NCBI RefSeq assembly: GCF_002915175.1
Contig: NZ_NXEJ01000004.1
Coordinates: 434,001 to 498,000, forward strand
DNA from: Agrobacterium rosae
Lineage (GTDB): Bacteria; Pseudomonadota; Alphaproteobacteria; Rhizobiales; Rhizobiaceae
Direction of reading: 5' to 3'
DNA length: 64,000 bases
In this document: positions 9,803 through 20,122 of the stretch, in pieces
Position numbering within the stretch: the first letter of the stretch is position 1
How the letters are laid out: each line of letters opens with the position of its first letter
Notes under the pieces: model-generated
The model's database searches: none
What the model saw: only the letters and a program-made list of their open reading frames with translations
What the model was told of the DNA's origin: nothing
Translations under genes and position numbers: made by a program

Positions 9803-9974
9803 TGTGCCCAGTTCAGTCAGAATTTGGCCATGCGAGCAGGCATATGATTTGCCACAACGGCAACCCAATGTTGCTACTCAAGCACGGATGATCGGTTTTC
9901 GCGTCGTCCAAGGATTGCGCCGCGCTTGCCCGGATGGCAAGTGTTCTGGCTCAAATGAAATGGTTCCTCAAGGC

Positions 9975-10856
9975 ATGTCCACAGCTATCTTCACCTTTTG
10001 TACTCTTTTTTGCCTGTCTGTTGCCATCGTGCCAGCCTCTGCACAAAGCAGCAGCGGGCCGCTGAAACCCTTCAAGGACGAGCTGTTTTCCAACCAGCCG
10101 GTGCTTTCCACAGGCGATAATGGCGCGTCTGAAATTATCGATTATCAGGAAATGCGTGACATCAATGGGCGCGACGATACGCCGGAGCGACGGGTGAAGC
10201 GCCAATATGTCGACCTTGCGCCGAAGAAGTTTCAAGAGCTGGAGACAGTCGCGGTTGGGGGCAGGGCGCTGGAGGTTGGTCGCGTTGGTGCGGCAACCGG
10301 TCAGGCCTTCACAGTGATCTTCATTCACGGTCGCGGCGGCGATCGCAGGCTGGGCATGAATGACTATACCTTCGGCGGCAATTTCAATCGACTGAAGAAT
10401 TTGGCGGTTGCCAATGGCGGCACCTATTATGCGCCGAGCGTGCGTAGCTTCGATGAGAAGGGCGTGGCGGATATTACCGCATTAATTGCTGATGCAAACG
10501 CCAATTCCGGCGGGCGTCCCGTCATTCTCGCCTGTGCGTCCATGGGCAGTTTCATTTGCTATGGTATCAGCCGCGATGCGCAGGCAGTGTCGAATCTCAA
10601 GGGCATGGCAATTCTTGGCGGTGCGGTTGACCCGGACTTTCCCAAAAGCGTTTTTGCGAAAGCCAAAAAGCCCGTCTGGTTTACGCATGGCAGCGAAGAC
10701 AAGGTTTATTCGGCGCAGCAGCAGGCGGGTATTTTCCGCACATTGCTGAAAGCTGGCCAGCCGACACGCTTCACGCTCTATCAATCCGGCACCCACGGTA
10801 CCCCGGTACGCATGACGGACTGGCGTGCGGTGCTGAATTTTTTGGTCACGCATTGA
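9975..10856 (+). CDS. Secreted alpha/beta-hydrolase-like protein
   Basis: This protein of about 293 residues begins with a hydrophobic stretch (STAIFTFCTLFCLSVAIV) ending in PASAQ, a plausible signal peptide cut. The mature part has VIFIHGRGGDRR, a typical oxyanion-hole loop, then ILACASMGSFICYG in place of the usual G-x-S-x-G elbow, and a C-terminal GTHGTP that could supply the catalytic His. An alpha/beta-hydrolase fold is therefore likely, with substrate unknown. The start is uncertain: in-frame ATGs at 9960 and 9888 also exist and none has a strong ribosome-binding site. It is divergent from parE and not obviously linked to tpiA. Confidence 0.7.
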   Translation: MSTAIFTFCTLFCLSVAIVPASAQSSSGPLKPFKDELFSNQPVLSTGDNGASEIIDYQEMRDINGRDDTPERRVKRQYVDLAPKKFQELETVAVGGRALEVGRVGAATGQAFTVIFIHGRGGDRRLGMNDYTFGGNFNRLKNLAVANGGTYYAPSVRSFDEKGVADITALIADANANSGGRPVILACASMGSFICYGISRDAQAVSNLKGMAILGGAVDPDFPKSVFAKAKKPVWFTHGSEDKVYSAQQQAGIFRTLLKAGQPTRFTLYQSGTHGTPVRMTDWRAVLNFLVTH

Positions 10857-10988
10857 GCAGGGATGGCGTCAAAACGACGAAAACAAGCGAATTGCTGCGA
10901 TTTTAACCAATGTTATGAACCAAAAGCATTCTTTTTTGTACCAAATACAATCGCTAGCCTTTAAGACATAATGGAAACTGGCCGCCAT

Positions 10989-11018
10989 AAGCGCTTGCAC
11001 TTTGGTGAGCGCTTTTGA
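10989..11018 (+). promoter_or_regulatory. Hairpin in the tpiA leader
   Basis: AAGCGCT (10989-10995) pairs with AGCGCTT (11108 minus 100, that is 11008-11014) around a 12-base loop, followed by TTTT, 27 bases before the tpiA ATG. It could be a terminator of the preceding unit or a leader structure; the sequence does not decide. Confidence 0.4.
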
Positions 11019-11040
11019 AGTTAAGAGGAATAGATCGCCC

Positions 11041-11811
11041 ATGACCCCTGATGTTCGCCCGCTCGTCGCTGGAAACTGGAAGATGAACGGAACACGCGAT
11101 TCGCTTGATCAGATCAAAGCGATGGCCGAGGGTGTCAAAGGTCCACTTTCGGACAAGGTGGACGCACTGATCTGCCCGCCTTCCACGCTACTTTATGTGG
11201 CAACGGCGCTGTGCGATGACAGCCCATTGAAGATCGGCGCGCAGGATTGCCACCAGAACCCGTCGGGTGCCCATACGGGTGATATTTCCGCTGAAATGAT
11301 TGCCGATTGCTTCGGCACCCATGTCATCGTCGGCCACTCGGAGCGCCGCACGGACCATGCCGAAACCGACCATCTGGTTCGCGCCAAGGCCACTGCGGCC
11401 TATGCGGCGGAACTGGTCGCCATCATCTGCATTGGCGAGACGGCGGATGAACGCAAAGCCGGCCAGACGCTGGATGTTCTCAAGCGCCAGCTTTCCGGCT
11501 CTCTGCCGGACGAGGCTGTGGCAGAAAACACCGTGATTGCCTATGAGCCAGTGTGGGCCATCGGCACCGGCCTGACGCCGACCACGCAGGATGTTAAGGA
11601 AGCGCACGCCTTCATGCGTGAGGAACTGGTCAAGCGCTTCGGTGCGGAAGGGCAGGGCATGCGTATTCTCTACGGTGGCTCGGTCAAGCCAACCAACGCG
11701 CTGGAACTGATGGGCGTCGAGAATGTCGATGGCGCGCTGATTGGTGGTGCCAGCTTGAAAGCGTCCGATTTTCTCTCCATCTACGCGGCATATGAGCAAT
11801 TGACGGCTTGA
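11041..11811 (+). CDS. tpiA: Triose-phosphate isomerase
   Basis: This 256-residue TIM-barrel enzyme interconverts dihydroxyacetone phosphate and glyceraldehyde 3-phosphate. Visible catalytic blocks are AGNWKMNG (Asn/Lys), VIVGHSERR (His) and [11 protein letters not shown] (Glu), followed by the phosphate-binding [11 protein letters not shown] chose the ATG of MTPDVRPL over an in-frame upstream start because the family begins here. It is followed after about 100 bases by secG and then pyrG, an order found in many alphaproteobacteria. Confidence 0.97.
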   Translation: MTPDVRPLVAGNWKMNGTRDSLDQIKAMAEGVKGPLSDKVDALICPPSTLLYVATALCDDSPLKIGAQDCHQNPSGAHTGDISAEMIADCFGTHVIVGHSERRTDHAETDHLVRAKATAAYAAELVAIICIGETADERKAGQTLDVLKRQLSGSLPDEAVAENTVIAYEPVWAIGTGLTPTTQDVKEAHAFMREELVKRFGAEGQGMRILYGGSVKPTNALELMGVENVDGALIGGASLKASDFLSIYAAYEQLTA

Positions 11812-11913
11812 TGTCGTCTTTCGTCTCGCAGGGGGTTGGAATACGCTTTCGCCTCATGTAAAGAGCCGCAAACTTCTTCATTGTGCTCCAAACGGGGCAT
11901 GGAATGGATTGTC

Positions 11914-12363
11914 ATGCAGAACGTACTGATTGTTATTCATCTCATGATCGTGCTGGCGCTCGTCGGTGTGGTTCTGGTTCAGCGCTCCGAAGGCGGTGGC
12001 CTTGGTATCGGCGGCGGCTCCGGCTTCATGTCCGCGCGCGGCACTGCCAATGCGCTGACGCGCGCAACAGCCATCCTTGCGGCGCTGTTCTTCGTCACGT
12101 CTCTCGGCCTTGGTCTTCTGACACGCTACGAAGCGCGCCCAACGGATATTCTGGATCGCATTCCGGCGACACAGGGTCAGGGCAACGGCATTCTCGATAC
12201 GCTTGGGCCATCGTCTTCGACGCCTGCTGCTCCGGCTCAGAACGGTGTGCCATCATCGACCAACGGCGCTGCCGCCCCGTCGACAACGACGCCGCCACCA
12301 GCGACCCCGGCTCCGGCAACACCAGCCCCGGCCAATTCGAACGCAGTTCCGACCGGCCAATAA
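11914..12363 (+). CDS. secG: Protein translocase subunit SecG
   Basis: This 149-residue inner-membrane protein has two hydrophobic segments (MQNVLIVIHLMIVLALVGVV and ATAILAALFFVTSLGLGLL) joined by the conserved QRSEGGGLGIGGGSGFMSARG loop region, the SecG signature. It assists the SecYE channel. The C-terminal half is a long Pro/Ala/Thr/Ser-rich tail, which makes it about twice the size of the E. coli protein; such tails are usual in alphaproteobacteria. I chose the ATG at 11914, where the first membrane helix begins. Confidence 0.94.
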   Translation: MQNVLIVIHLMIVLALVGVVLVQRSEGGGLGIGGGSGFMSARGTANALTRATAILAALFFVTSLGLGLLTRYEARPTDILDRIPATQGQGNGILDTLGPSSSTPAAPAQNGVPSSTNGAAAPSTTTPPPATPAPATPAPANSNAVPTGQ

Positions 12364-12383
12364 ACCCGGTTGACGCATAACAC

Positions 12384-12416
12384 TCCGGCAGGCCAAAAGC
12401 CTGCCGGTTTTCTTTT
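12384..12416 (+). terminator. Terminator after secG
   Basis: CCGGCAGGC and GCCTGCCGG arms around a CAAAA loop are followed by TTTTCTTTTG. It separates secG from pyrG. Confidence 0.9.
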
Positions 12417-12508
12417 GTTCACATTCCGGCCATGCCGTGTCGCGTCATCAACAGATGAATGCGCTCTGACATAAATTTTGGCTGGCGGAATCACTCAATT
12501 AAAGGTAA

Positions 12509-14149
<1,641 letters not shown>

Positions 14150-14167
14150 GGAGCATCCCGGAAAACG

Positions 14168-15037
14168 ATGACAAAGAAGAGTTTTCTGGAATTCCATCAG
14201 CTTGATGCAGACACGTTGAACGCAATCATAGCCCGTGCCGAGGAATTAGCGCGGGCTTGGTCGTTGAGGACCATGCCGCAATGCCTGGCGGGAAAACGTT
14301 TGGCGGTCATTGCCGCTGATACGGGTTGGCGCAACACGACTGCGTTCGATCTTGGTATTCAAGCCATGGGCGGATTGAGCGTACAACCTCCCGTCCAATT
14401 CGACGTGCGTGAAACGACAGCCGATTTGGCCGGCTATCTCGACAACTGGTTCGATATTCTCATCTTGCGCACGCGATCTCTCGAAACATTGAGAGAGTTA
14501 GATGCTTGCTCAAAGGCACCTGTGATCAATGCCCGTACTACATCCAATCATCCGTGTGAAACGCTGGGTGATCTGAGCTATATTAAACGTCAGCGCGGTA
14601 ATATCGAAGGCCTGAAAGTGGTGTGCGTGGCACCCGACGCCAATATTCTGCGCTCTTGGGTCGAGGCATCCATCGCGTTACCCATCGACGTCGTGCAGGT
14701 CTATCCTCAACAATGGCATGTTCGCGAAAAGCGGCTGCTGAATGAGCGTTTTCGCGCGAGCACCGATATGCGGGAGTTGATGAATGCGGATGTCGTTATT
14801 ACTGATTCCTGGGTGCGCGATGGCGATCCAGAGCAATTGAAGCAGTTCCGCATAACCGCAGCCGTTCTGGATCAGCTCAAAACTGATGCCATTTTTCTTC
14901 CGTGTCCGCCCGTGGAGCGAGGCAGGGAAGTGAGTGACGACGCCATGGAACATATGCTTTGCCAGAGCCAAGTGGCGAAGGCTTACTTGCTCCACGCCCA
15001 GAACGCTTTGTTGGAATGGGTGGTTTCCGAGCCCTGA
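14168..15037 (+). CDS. Degenerate ornithine/aspartate transcarbamylase-like protein
   Basis: This 289-residue protein aligns along its length with ornithine carbamoyltransferase: an N-terminal FLEFHQLDADTLNAII block, an NHPCETLGDL block matching the HPxQ-LADL motif, and a C-terminal GREVSDD...LLHAQNALLEW end. Key residues differ. The STRTR carbamoyl-phosphate loop reads GWRNT (53-57), keeping only Arg55. HPxQ reads HPCE (128-131). The ornithine loop DxWVSMG reads DSWVRDG (213-219), and HCLP reads PCPP (245-248). Arg101 is kept. It is therefore either an enzyme for another substrate or a non-catalytic relative. It lies 18 bases after pyrG on the same strand. The superfamily call is firm; the function is unknown. 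Confidence 0.72.
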   Translation: MTKKSFLEFHQLDADTLNAIIARAEELARAWSLRTMPQCLAGKRLAVIAADTGWRNTTAFDLGIQAMGGLSVQPPVQFDVRETTADLAGYLDNWFDILILRTRSLETLRELDACSKAPVINARTTSNHPCETLGDLSYIKRQRGNIEGLKVVCVAPDANILRSWVEASIALPIDVVQVYPQQWHVREKRLLNERFRASTDMRELMNADVVITDSWVRDGDPEQLKQFRITAAVLDQLKTDAIFLPCPPVERGREVSDDAMEHMLCQSQVAKAYLLHAQNALLEWVVSEP

Positions 15038-15111
15038 AAGAGCTGCCGACCCACACACATGCTTGAACCGAATCACCACGAGCGCTAGCATTGGTTTAGG
15101 CTTGACCCACG

Positions 15112-15225
15112 CCTCCTCCCTCCTATCGGGGAAGTACTGTCCGTATGGGGTGACCTGACTATCATCGAACCACCTGTTCGAGCGACGCATAAGGAGGGGT
15201 TGCGCGTACGGCTCGTAGAGGAGGT
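15112..15225 (+). promoter_or_regulatory. Leader with pyrimidine tract opposing purine-rich Shine-Dalgarno sites
   Basis: The leader of the ATPase gene contains CCTCCTCCCTCCT (15112-15124), which is complementary to the AAGGAGGGG (about 15191) and to the actual ribosome-binding site GAGGAGGT (15218-15225). Pairing would hide the ribosome-binding site. This is read from the sequence; a regulatory role is inferred. Confidence 0.35.
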
Positions 15226-15231
15226 CAATCG

Positions 15232-15945
15232 ATGACACTATCTGCACCCATATTTCAGTTGAAACGTCGGGCAAAGCTTATGGCCCGCGATCAGAAAATG
15301 CCGTTGCACACGACATTGGACGCGATAGCTCGGGAAGAAGGCTTTGCAAGCTGGAGCCTGCTGTCCTCGCATTACATGGCACTGAAAGAGCCGGAGAAAG
15401 CACTTGATCGGTTGCACGATGGCGACATGCTGCTGGTGGCTGGTCGCCCCGGGCAGGGCAAGACAAGATTTGCTTTGCGCCTTTTAGTGGATGCACTTCG
15501 GGATAAAAGACGAGCTATTTTGTTCACGCTCGAGTTTACGGAACAACAGGCCTGGCAGCACATCCGCACGATCAGTAAAGGCAATTCTGAGGTTGCCGAT
15601 ACGCTCCAGATCATGACGTCCAATGCAATCAGTGCCGATTACATCATCCAGCATCTTACAGGCGTGGAAAGAGGAAGTGTCATCGTTATCGATTTCCTCC
15701 AAATCCTGGACCAAGACCGAAGCAAGCCACCGCTTTCGGAGCAGGTTTTGGCTCTTGCTGAATTTGCGAGAAGGACTGGGGCAATCGTGGTCTTTGTCTC
15801 TCAAATCGACCGATCTTTCGACCCGGATGCGAAGCGACTTCCTGACATCAACGACATTCGTCTACCCAATGATATCGATCTGGGTCTCTTTACCAAAACA
15901 TGCTTTTTGCATGGAAACGAGATGGATTTTAAAAAGGTAGCTTAG
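15232..15945 (+). CDS. Small RecA/DnaB-fold ATPase with N-terminal helical domain
   Basis: This 237-residue protein has an N-terminal helical segment (residues 8-46, LKRRAKLMARDQ and LDAIAREEGFASWSLLSSHY) like the short domain found in front of several small alphaproteobacterial proteins. A P-loop GRPGQGKT follows near residue 70, then a Walker-B-like SVIVIDFLQIL near residue 145 and a FVSQIDRSF block similar to the DnaB sensor. This matches a group annotated as small DnaB-like helicases, which lack the DnaB N-terminal dimerisation domain and linker. The function is not established; helicase activity is doubtful for a single short RecA core. A strong ribosome-binding site GAGGAGGT precedes the ATG. 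Confidence 0.68.
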   Translation: MTLSAPIFQLKRRAKLMARDQKMPLHTTLDAIAREEGFASWSLLSSHYMALKEPEKALDRLHDGDMLLVAGRPGQGKTRFALRLLVDALRDKRRAILFTLEFTEQQAWQHIRTISKGNSEVADTLQIMTSNAISADYIIQHLTGVERGSVIVIDFLQILDQDRSKPPLSEQVLALAEFARRTGAIVVFVSQIDRSFDPDAKRLPDINDIRLPNDIDLGLFTKTCFLHGNEMDFKKVA

Positions 15946-15950
15946 TGCCA

Positions 15951-15989
15951 AGGGCCGTCGTGGCAGCATAGAAAAGTTGCGACGGCCTT
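15951..15989. terminator. Convergent-gene hairpin
   Basis: GGCCGTCG (15953-15960) and CGACGGCC (15980-15987) form an 8-bp stem with a 19-base loop between the ATPase gene (+) and the flavoprotein gene (-). The T-tails are short, so activity is uncertain. Confidence 0.5.
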
Positions 15990-16008
15990 CCCCATAATGT
16001 TGAAGGCA

Positions 16009-16485
16009 TCATTCCGCCACGGCGTTTGGCGTAACGGCATAGGCGTCATATGCGCCTCGCATGCGGTCTGCCTCTGATCTGTCGGGAAAGAGCTTGTAGC
16101 TTGGAGCCCAAATGCGTGAAATTTTCGTAATTTCAATCGAGATGATGCGCTGGATTGGATAATCGTCGCCAGCCATTTGCAGTACCTGTGCGCCAACGAT
16201 CGCAAAATTGGCATCGTCCTTCTCAATGATAACGGCCGTTCCTACAATCTTGAATCCACGTTGGCGGAAGATATCAATGAAGCTGACGCAGACATTGGGG
16301 TCGGCGCGAATATTTCGGACGGAATTGGCCGAGGCAATATCAGCGACGATGATACGATCCTCGCCATAACTCGAAAAAATTTCCTTAGGACTTACGTTTG
16401 GAACGCCCGACGAATCTGCTGTGGCGAGCCAACATAAGACAGAGTTATCTATGTCGGTTTGGATCGCTTCATTGATTGTGTTCAT
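16009..16485 (-). CDS. Pyridoxamine 5'-phosphate oxidase-family flavoprotein
   Basis: This 158-residue protein has the split-barrel FMN-binding pattern of the PNPOx-like superfamily: LCWLATADSSGVPNVSPKEIFS, then a central block IVADIASANSVRNIRADPNVCVSF and the GFKIVGTAVII strand. The family includes FMN- or F420-linked reductases and heme-degrading proteins. The residues specific to true PdxH are not evident, so I do not call vitamin B6 synthesis. GGGAGA precedes the ATG. It begins 14 bases after moeA ends on the same strand and could be the last gene of the trp-moa operon, though it has no obvious link to molybdenum cofactor. Confidence 0.8.
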   Translation of the reverse strand: MNTINEAIQTDIDNSVLCWLATADSSGVPNVSPKEIFSSYGEDRIIVADIASANSVRNIRADPNVCVSFIDIFRQRGFKIVGTAVIIEKDDANFAIVGAQVLQMAGDDYPIQRIISIEITKISRIWAPSYKLFPDRSEADRMRGAYDAYAVTPNAVAE

Positions 16486-16499
16486 CGGAATTCTCCCAA

Positions 16500-17717
16500 C
16501 TACGCCCGCAACCTAACCACCACACACTCCCCACCAGCCTCCAACTCCTGAGCAAACGGCGCGCGTACGATCAGACAATCTGACTGCGCCATGATTTTCA
16601 TCATCGCTGAATCCTGTTTGGTGAAGGCTTCGACAACTTGCTGACCGTTCTCGTGGCCGATGATTCGAGCGCGGAGATAGTCTTGCCTGATATCGTTGGC
16701 TTTGAGTGTCGTGGCGGTTCTGGCGGTTGTTTCGCGGGGGGCGATTGGGCGGTGGCTCAGTTTTTGGATGAGGGGTTCCAGAAAGAGCAGGCTGCATACG
16801 AGGCTGGCGACGGGGTTGCCGGGCAGGCCCAGCACCTGCATTTCCCCTATCGAGCCGACGATCAGCGGTTTGCCGGGGCGCATGGCGATGCGCCAGAAGT
16901 CGAGCACCATTCCTTGTGCCTTCAATGCCGCCTGAACAAGATCGTGATCACCAACGGAGGCGCCGCCCAGTGTGACGAGAACGTCGGCGCGGGCAGCCAC
17001 GGCTTTGTCGATTGCGGCGCGAATGAGGGTTGCGTCGTCTGGCACGATGCCGAGGTCGAGAATGTCGGCACCGGCTTTGCGGGCTAGGGCCGAAACACCG
17101 AAGGTGTTCGAGGCGATGATCTGCGCGGCTTTGGGGGCCCCGCCCGGTGGCACCAGTTCGTCACCCGTTGCCAGAATGGCGATGACAGGCTTGCGATAGA
17201 CGGCAAGCTCCGCATGGTTCATGGCAGCGGCGACGGTGATGTCCGTGAAAGCCAGTTCCGTTCCCGCCTTCAGTACCGCTTCGCCTTCCAGGAAATCCTG
17301 GCCACGGGGCCGAATATGTCTCCCTGCGGTGACGTCGAAGGTGGTGCGGATCTTGCCAGCGTCGAGAAGCTCGGCATCCTCCTGAATGAGAACCGCGTCG
17401 GCACCTTCAGGCAACGGCGCGCCGGTAAAGATGCGCACGGCGTGACCTTCACCGACTGTACCGGAAAAGGCATGACCCGCTGCTGCCGTGCCGATAACGG
17501 TCAAAGTCGAGCCCATCTGCGGGGCATCTGCTGCTCTCAGCGCATATCCATCCATGGCAGAAGCATCGAAAGGTGGCTGCGTGAGCCGGGCGTGCAGATC
17601 GCGGGCGAGAACGCGTTGATCTGCATCTGCCAGCGCTACGAGTTCAATGGCTGTGACAGGTGTTGCAGCACCCAGCAATCGCGCCTGGGCTTCAGCAACG
17701 GGCAAGAGGGGTTTCAT
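16500..17717 (-). CDS. moeA: Molybdopterin molybdotransferase MoeA
   Basis: This 405-residue enzyme inserts molybdate into adenylated molybdopterin in the last step of molybdenum cofactor synthesis. Seen motifs are PPFDASAMDGYALRA in domain I, the central ILATGDELVPPG, the TLGGASVGDHDLVQ block of the MoCF fold, and LGLPGNPVASLV. The C-terminal domain IV ends in GGECVVVRLRA. It lies 61 bases after moaC on the same strand, and the operon also contains trpC and trpD. In several related genomes lexA flanks moeA; it is not here. Confidence 0.96.
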   Translation of the reverse strand: MKPLLPVAEAQARLLGAATPVTAIELVALADADQRVLARDLHARLTQPPFDASAMDGYALRAADAPQMGSTLTVIGTAAAGHAFSGTVGEGHAVRIFTGAPLPEGADAVLIQEDAELLDAGKIRTTFDVTAGRHIRPRGQDFLEGEAVLKAGTELAFTDITVAAAMNHAELAVYRKPVIAILATGDELVPPGGAPKAAQIIASNTFGVSALARKAGADILDLGIVPDDATLIRAAIDKAVAARADVLVTLGGASVGDHDLVQAALKAQGMVLDFWRIAMRPGKPLIVGSIGEMQVLGLPGNPVASLVCSLLFLEPLIQKLSHRPIAPRETTARTATTLKANDIRQDYLRARIIGHENGQQVVEAFTKQDSAMMKIMAQSDCLIVRAPFAQELEAGGECVVVRLRA

Positions 17718-17778
17718 GGCGTTTCCTCTTCCTGTGGCCGCCTGAATAAATCCGGCAGTGCCACGTTCACTCTTCTGT

Positions 17779-18261
17779 TCAGGCCTTGAAGTGACCGGAT
17801 TTTCCGCCCGTTTTTTCCAAAAGGCGGATGGAGCCGATCTCCATGCCTTTGTCGGCGGCTTTCGCCATATCGTAGATGGTAAGGCACGCGATGGAAACTG
17901 CGGTCAGTGCTTCCATTTCGACGCCCGTCTTGCCGGACAGCTTTACCGTGGCCTGAACGCGCAGGCCGGGCAGGGCGTCATCCTCGGAAATATCCACCGA
18001 GACTTTGGTCAGCATCAAGGGGTGGCACAGCGGAATGAGGTTGGATGTCTGCTTGGCGGCCATGATGCCGGCCAGACGCGCCGTGCCGATCACGTCGCCT
18101 TTCTTGGCATTGCCATCGCGGATCAGCGACAGCGTTTCCGGCTTCATCTTCACGAAACCCTCGGCGACCGCAACGCGTATGGTTTCGGCCTTGTCACCGA
18201 CATCGACCATATGCGCTTCGCCAGACGCACCGATATGGGTGAGGCTCAGATCGTCGCTCAT
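17779..18261 (-). CDS. moaC: Cyclic pyranopterin monophosphate synthase MoaC
   Basis: This 160-residue enzyme acts with MoaA to convert GTP to cyclic pyranopterin monophosphate, the first intermediate of molybdenum cofactor. The family blocks [34 protein letters not shown] and [20 protein letters not shown] are all present, including the catalytic Lys of the last region ([10 protein letters not shown]). It overlaps the end of trpC by four bases (ATGA), so translation is probably coupled. Confidence 0.97.
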   Translation of the reverse strand: MSDDLSLTHIGASGEAHMVDVGDKAETIRVAVAEGFVKMKPETLSLIRDGNAKKGDVIGTARLAGIMAAKQTSNLIPLCHPLMLTKVSVDISEDDALPGLRVQATVKLSGKTGVEMEALTAVSIACLTIYDMAKAADKGMEIGSIRLLEKTGGKSGHFKA

Positions 18262-19073
18262 TCGGCTGCCAGAATGTCGTTGCGGCCTGTCAGCAGCGTG
18301 TGGGTGGCAGCTGCGACGTCATCCTTGCGCATCAGGCTTTCACCAACGAGGAATGTCGTTATGCCTGATGTCTGGAGGCGCGTGCAGTCTTCGAAGGTGA
18401 AGATGCCACTTTCGCCGACCAGCAGTTTGTCGGCAGGAACCATCGAGGCCAGCCGCTCGCTGGTTTCCAGGCTGACGTCGAAGGTGCGCAGGTTGCGATT
18501 GTTGATGCCGAGCAGCGGAGAGGCGAGTTTCAGCGCCCGTTCGGTCTCTTCCTCGTCATGCACTTCCACCAGAACATCCATGCCCAGCGAGAAGGCTTCG
18601 TCTTCCAGGCGCTTGGCTTCGTCATCGGAAAGCGATGCCATGATGAGAAGAATGCAATCGGCACCCCAGGCGCGAGCTTCATGGACCTGATAGGTTTCGA
18701 ACATGAAGTCCTTGCGCAGCGCGGGCAGGGCGCAGGCGTCACGCGCAGCCGTCAGAAATTCCGGCGCGCCTTGAAAACTCGGCGTATCGGTCAGCACCGA
18801 AAGGCAGGCGGCACCACCGGCTTCATAGGCTTTTGCCAGAGCGGGCGGATCGAAATCCGGGCGGATGAGACCCTTGGATGGGCTGGCCTTCTTGATTTCC
18901 GCAATGAGGCCGAATGTGCCATCCGCCTGTTTGCGCTTCAGCGCATTGTAAAAACCGCGCGGTGCGGTCTGATCGGCAGCCATGGCTTTGAGATCGGCCA
19001 GGGATACCTTGGCTTTCGCAGCCTCGATCTCTTCGCGCTTGTAGGCCTCGATCTTTTTCAGAATGTCGCTCAT
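18258..19073 (-). CDS. trpC: Indole-3-glycerol phosphate synthase
   Basis: This 271-residue TIM-barrel enzyme closes the indole ring in tryptophan synthesis. Visible family blocks are [20 protein letters not shown], the phosphate-binding region with [13 protein letters not shown], and [10 protein letters not shown]. It is a single-function protein without a fused TrpF. I start it at [11 protein letters not shown] (19073) and not 22 codons upstream, because those extra residues would overlap trpD and are not conserved. It begins 10 bases after trpD and overlaps moaC. Confidence 0.97.
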   Translation of the reverse strand: MSDILKKIEAYKREEIEAAKAKVSLADLKAMAADQTAPRGFYNALKRKQADGTFGLIAEIKKASPSKGLIRPDFDPPALAKAYEAGGAACLSVLTDTPSFQGAPEFLTAARDACALPALRKDFMFETYQVHEARAWGADCILLIMASLSDDEAKRLEDEAFSLGMDVLVEVHDEEETERALKLASPLLGINNRNLRTFDVSLETSERLASMVPADKLLVGESGIFTFEDCTRLQTSGITTFLVGESLMRKDDVAAATHTLLTGRNDILAAE

Positions 19074-19083
19074 GGGCTTGCCC

Positions 19084-20097
19084 CTACTCCTCGTTCGAAA
19101 CCGCAACCAGCCTGTCGAGGGCCGCAGCGGCCTTGCCATCCTCCAGAGAGGCGCTTGCGATCTTCATGCCATCTGACAATGTTTCGGCCTTGCCTGCGAC
19201 CACCAGAGCGGCAGCGGCGTTGCACAGGGAAATATCCCGATAAGGGTTCTTGGCTCCGCCCAGAACGCCGCGAAGAGCGGCCGCATTGGCAATGCCATCG
19301 CCGCCCTTGAGGTCTTCGATGCTGGCGACATCAACGCCGAAATCCTTTGGCGTTAGATCGAAGGTTCTGATCTTGCCATTCTCAAGTGCTGCCACGTGTG
19401 TGGTGCCGGTGGTGGTGATTTCATCCAGACCGTCACCGTGAACGACCCAGATGCTTTCGGAGCCGAGATCACGCAGCACTTCTGCCAGCGGCACGAGCCA
19501 GCGTGGCGAAAAGACGCCGAGCAATTGTTTCTTCGCGCCCGCCGGATTGGAGAGAGGTCCGAGCAGGTTGAAGACGGTGCGTGTGCCAAGCTCCACCCGG
19601 CTGGGGCCAACATGGCGCATGGCGGAATGGTGAAGCTGGGCGAACATGAAGCCGAGACCGGCTTCGCTGACGCAGCGACTGATCAGTTCCGGTCCGATAT
19701 CGAGTTTCACACCGAGTGCTGAAAGCGCATCCGCCGTGCCTGATTTTGAACTCAAGGCGCGGTTGCCATGCTTGGCAACAGGTACGCCGGTGCCTGCCAC
19801 GATAATGGAAGCGAGCGTGGAGATGTTGTAGGTGCCAAGGCCATCGCCGCCGGTTCCGACGATATCCATGGCGTCGGCAGGCGCGGTGACGGGAAGCATG
19901 CGCGAACGCATGGACGACACGGCGCCGACGATTTCATCCACGGTTTCTCCGCGCACGCGCAGGGCCATGAGGAAGCCACCGATCTGCGATGGCGTTGCGC
20001 CGCCCGACATCAGAATGTCGAACGCCTGACGAGACTCGTCCCGGTTCAGGCTTTCGCCATTGGCAACCTTGGCAATCAGCGGCTTCAGCTCAGCCAT
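19084..20097 (-). CDS. trpD: Anthranilate phosphoribosyltransferase
   Basis: This 337-residue enzyme attaches phosphoribose to anthranilate. The PRPP site [17 protein letters not shown] and the [21 protein letters not shown] block are intact, as is the second metal region HGDGLDEIT. Length is normal. The gene is preceded by ppiD after 25 bases and followed by trpC after 10, in one minus-strand unit. No trpG or trpE is in the window, which fits the split tryptophan genes of rhizobia. Confidence 0.97.
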   Translation of the reverse strand: MAELKPLIAKVANGESLNRDESRQAFDILMSGGATPSQIGGFLMALRVRGETVDEIVGAVSSMRSRMLPVTAPADAMDIVGTGGDGLGTYNISTLASIIVAGTGVPVAKHGNRALSSKSGTADALSALGVKLDIGPELISRCVSEAGLGFMFAQLHHSAMRHVGPSRVELGTRTVFNLLGPLSNPAGAKKQLLGVFSPRWLVPLAEVLRDLGSESIWVVHGDGLDEITTTGTTHVAALENGKIRTFDLTPKDFGVDVASIEDLKGGDGIANAAALRGVLGGAKNPYRDISLCNAAAALVVAGKAETLSDGMKIASASLEDGKAAAALDRLVAVSNEE

Positions 20098-20122
20098 GTC
20101 CTCATGTCCCCCGGATAGTGGC

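Noticed and set aside
15150-15185. Possible tRNA T-loop (GTTCGAGC) before the ATPase gene
   Set aside because: The surrounding bases do not fold into a cloverleaf and the spacing is wrong.
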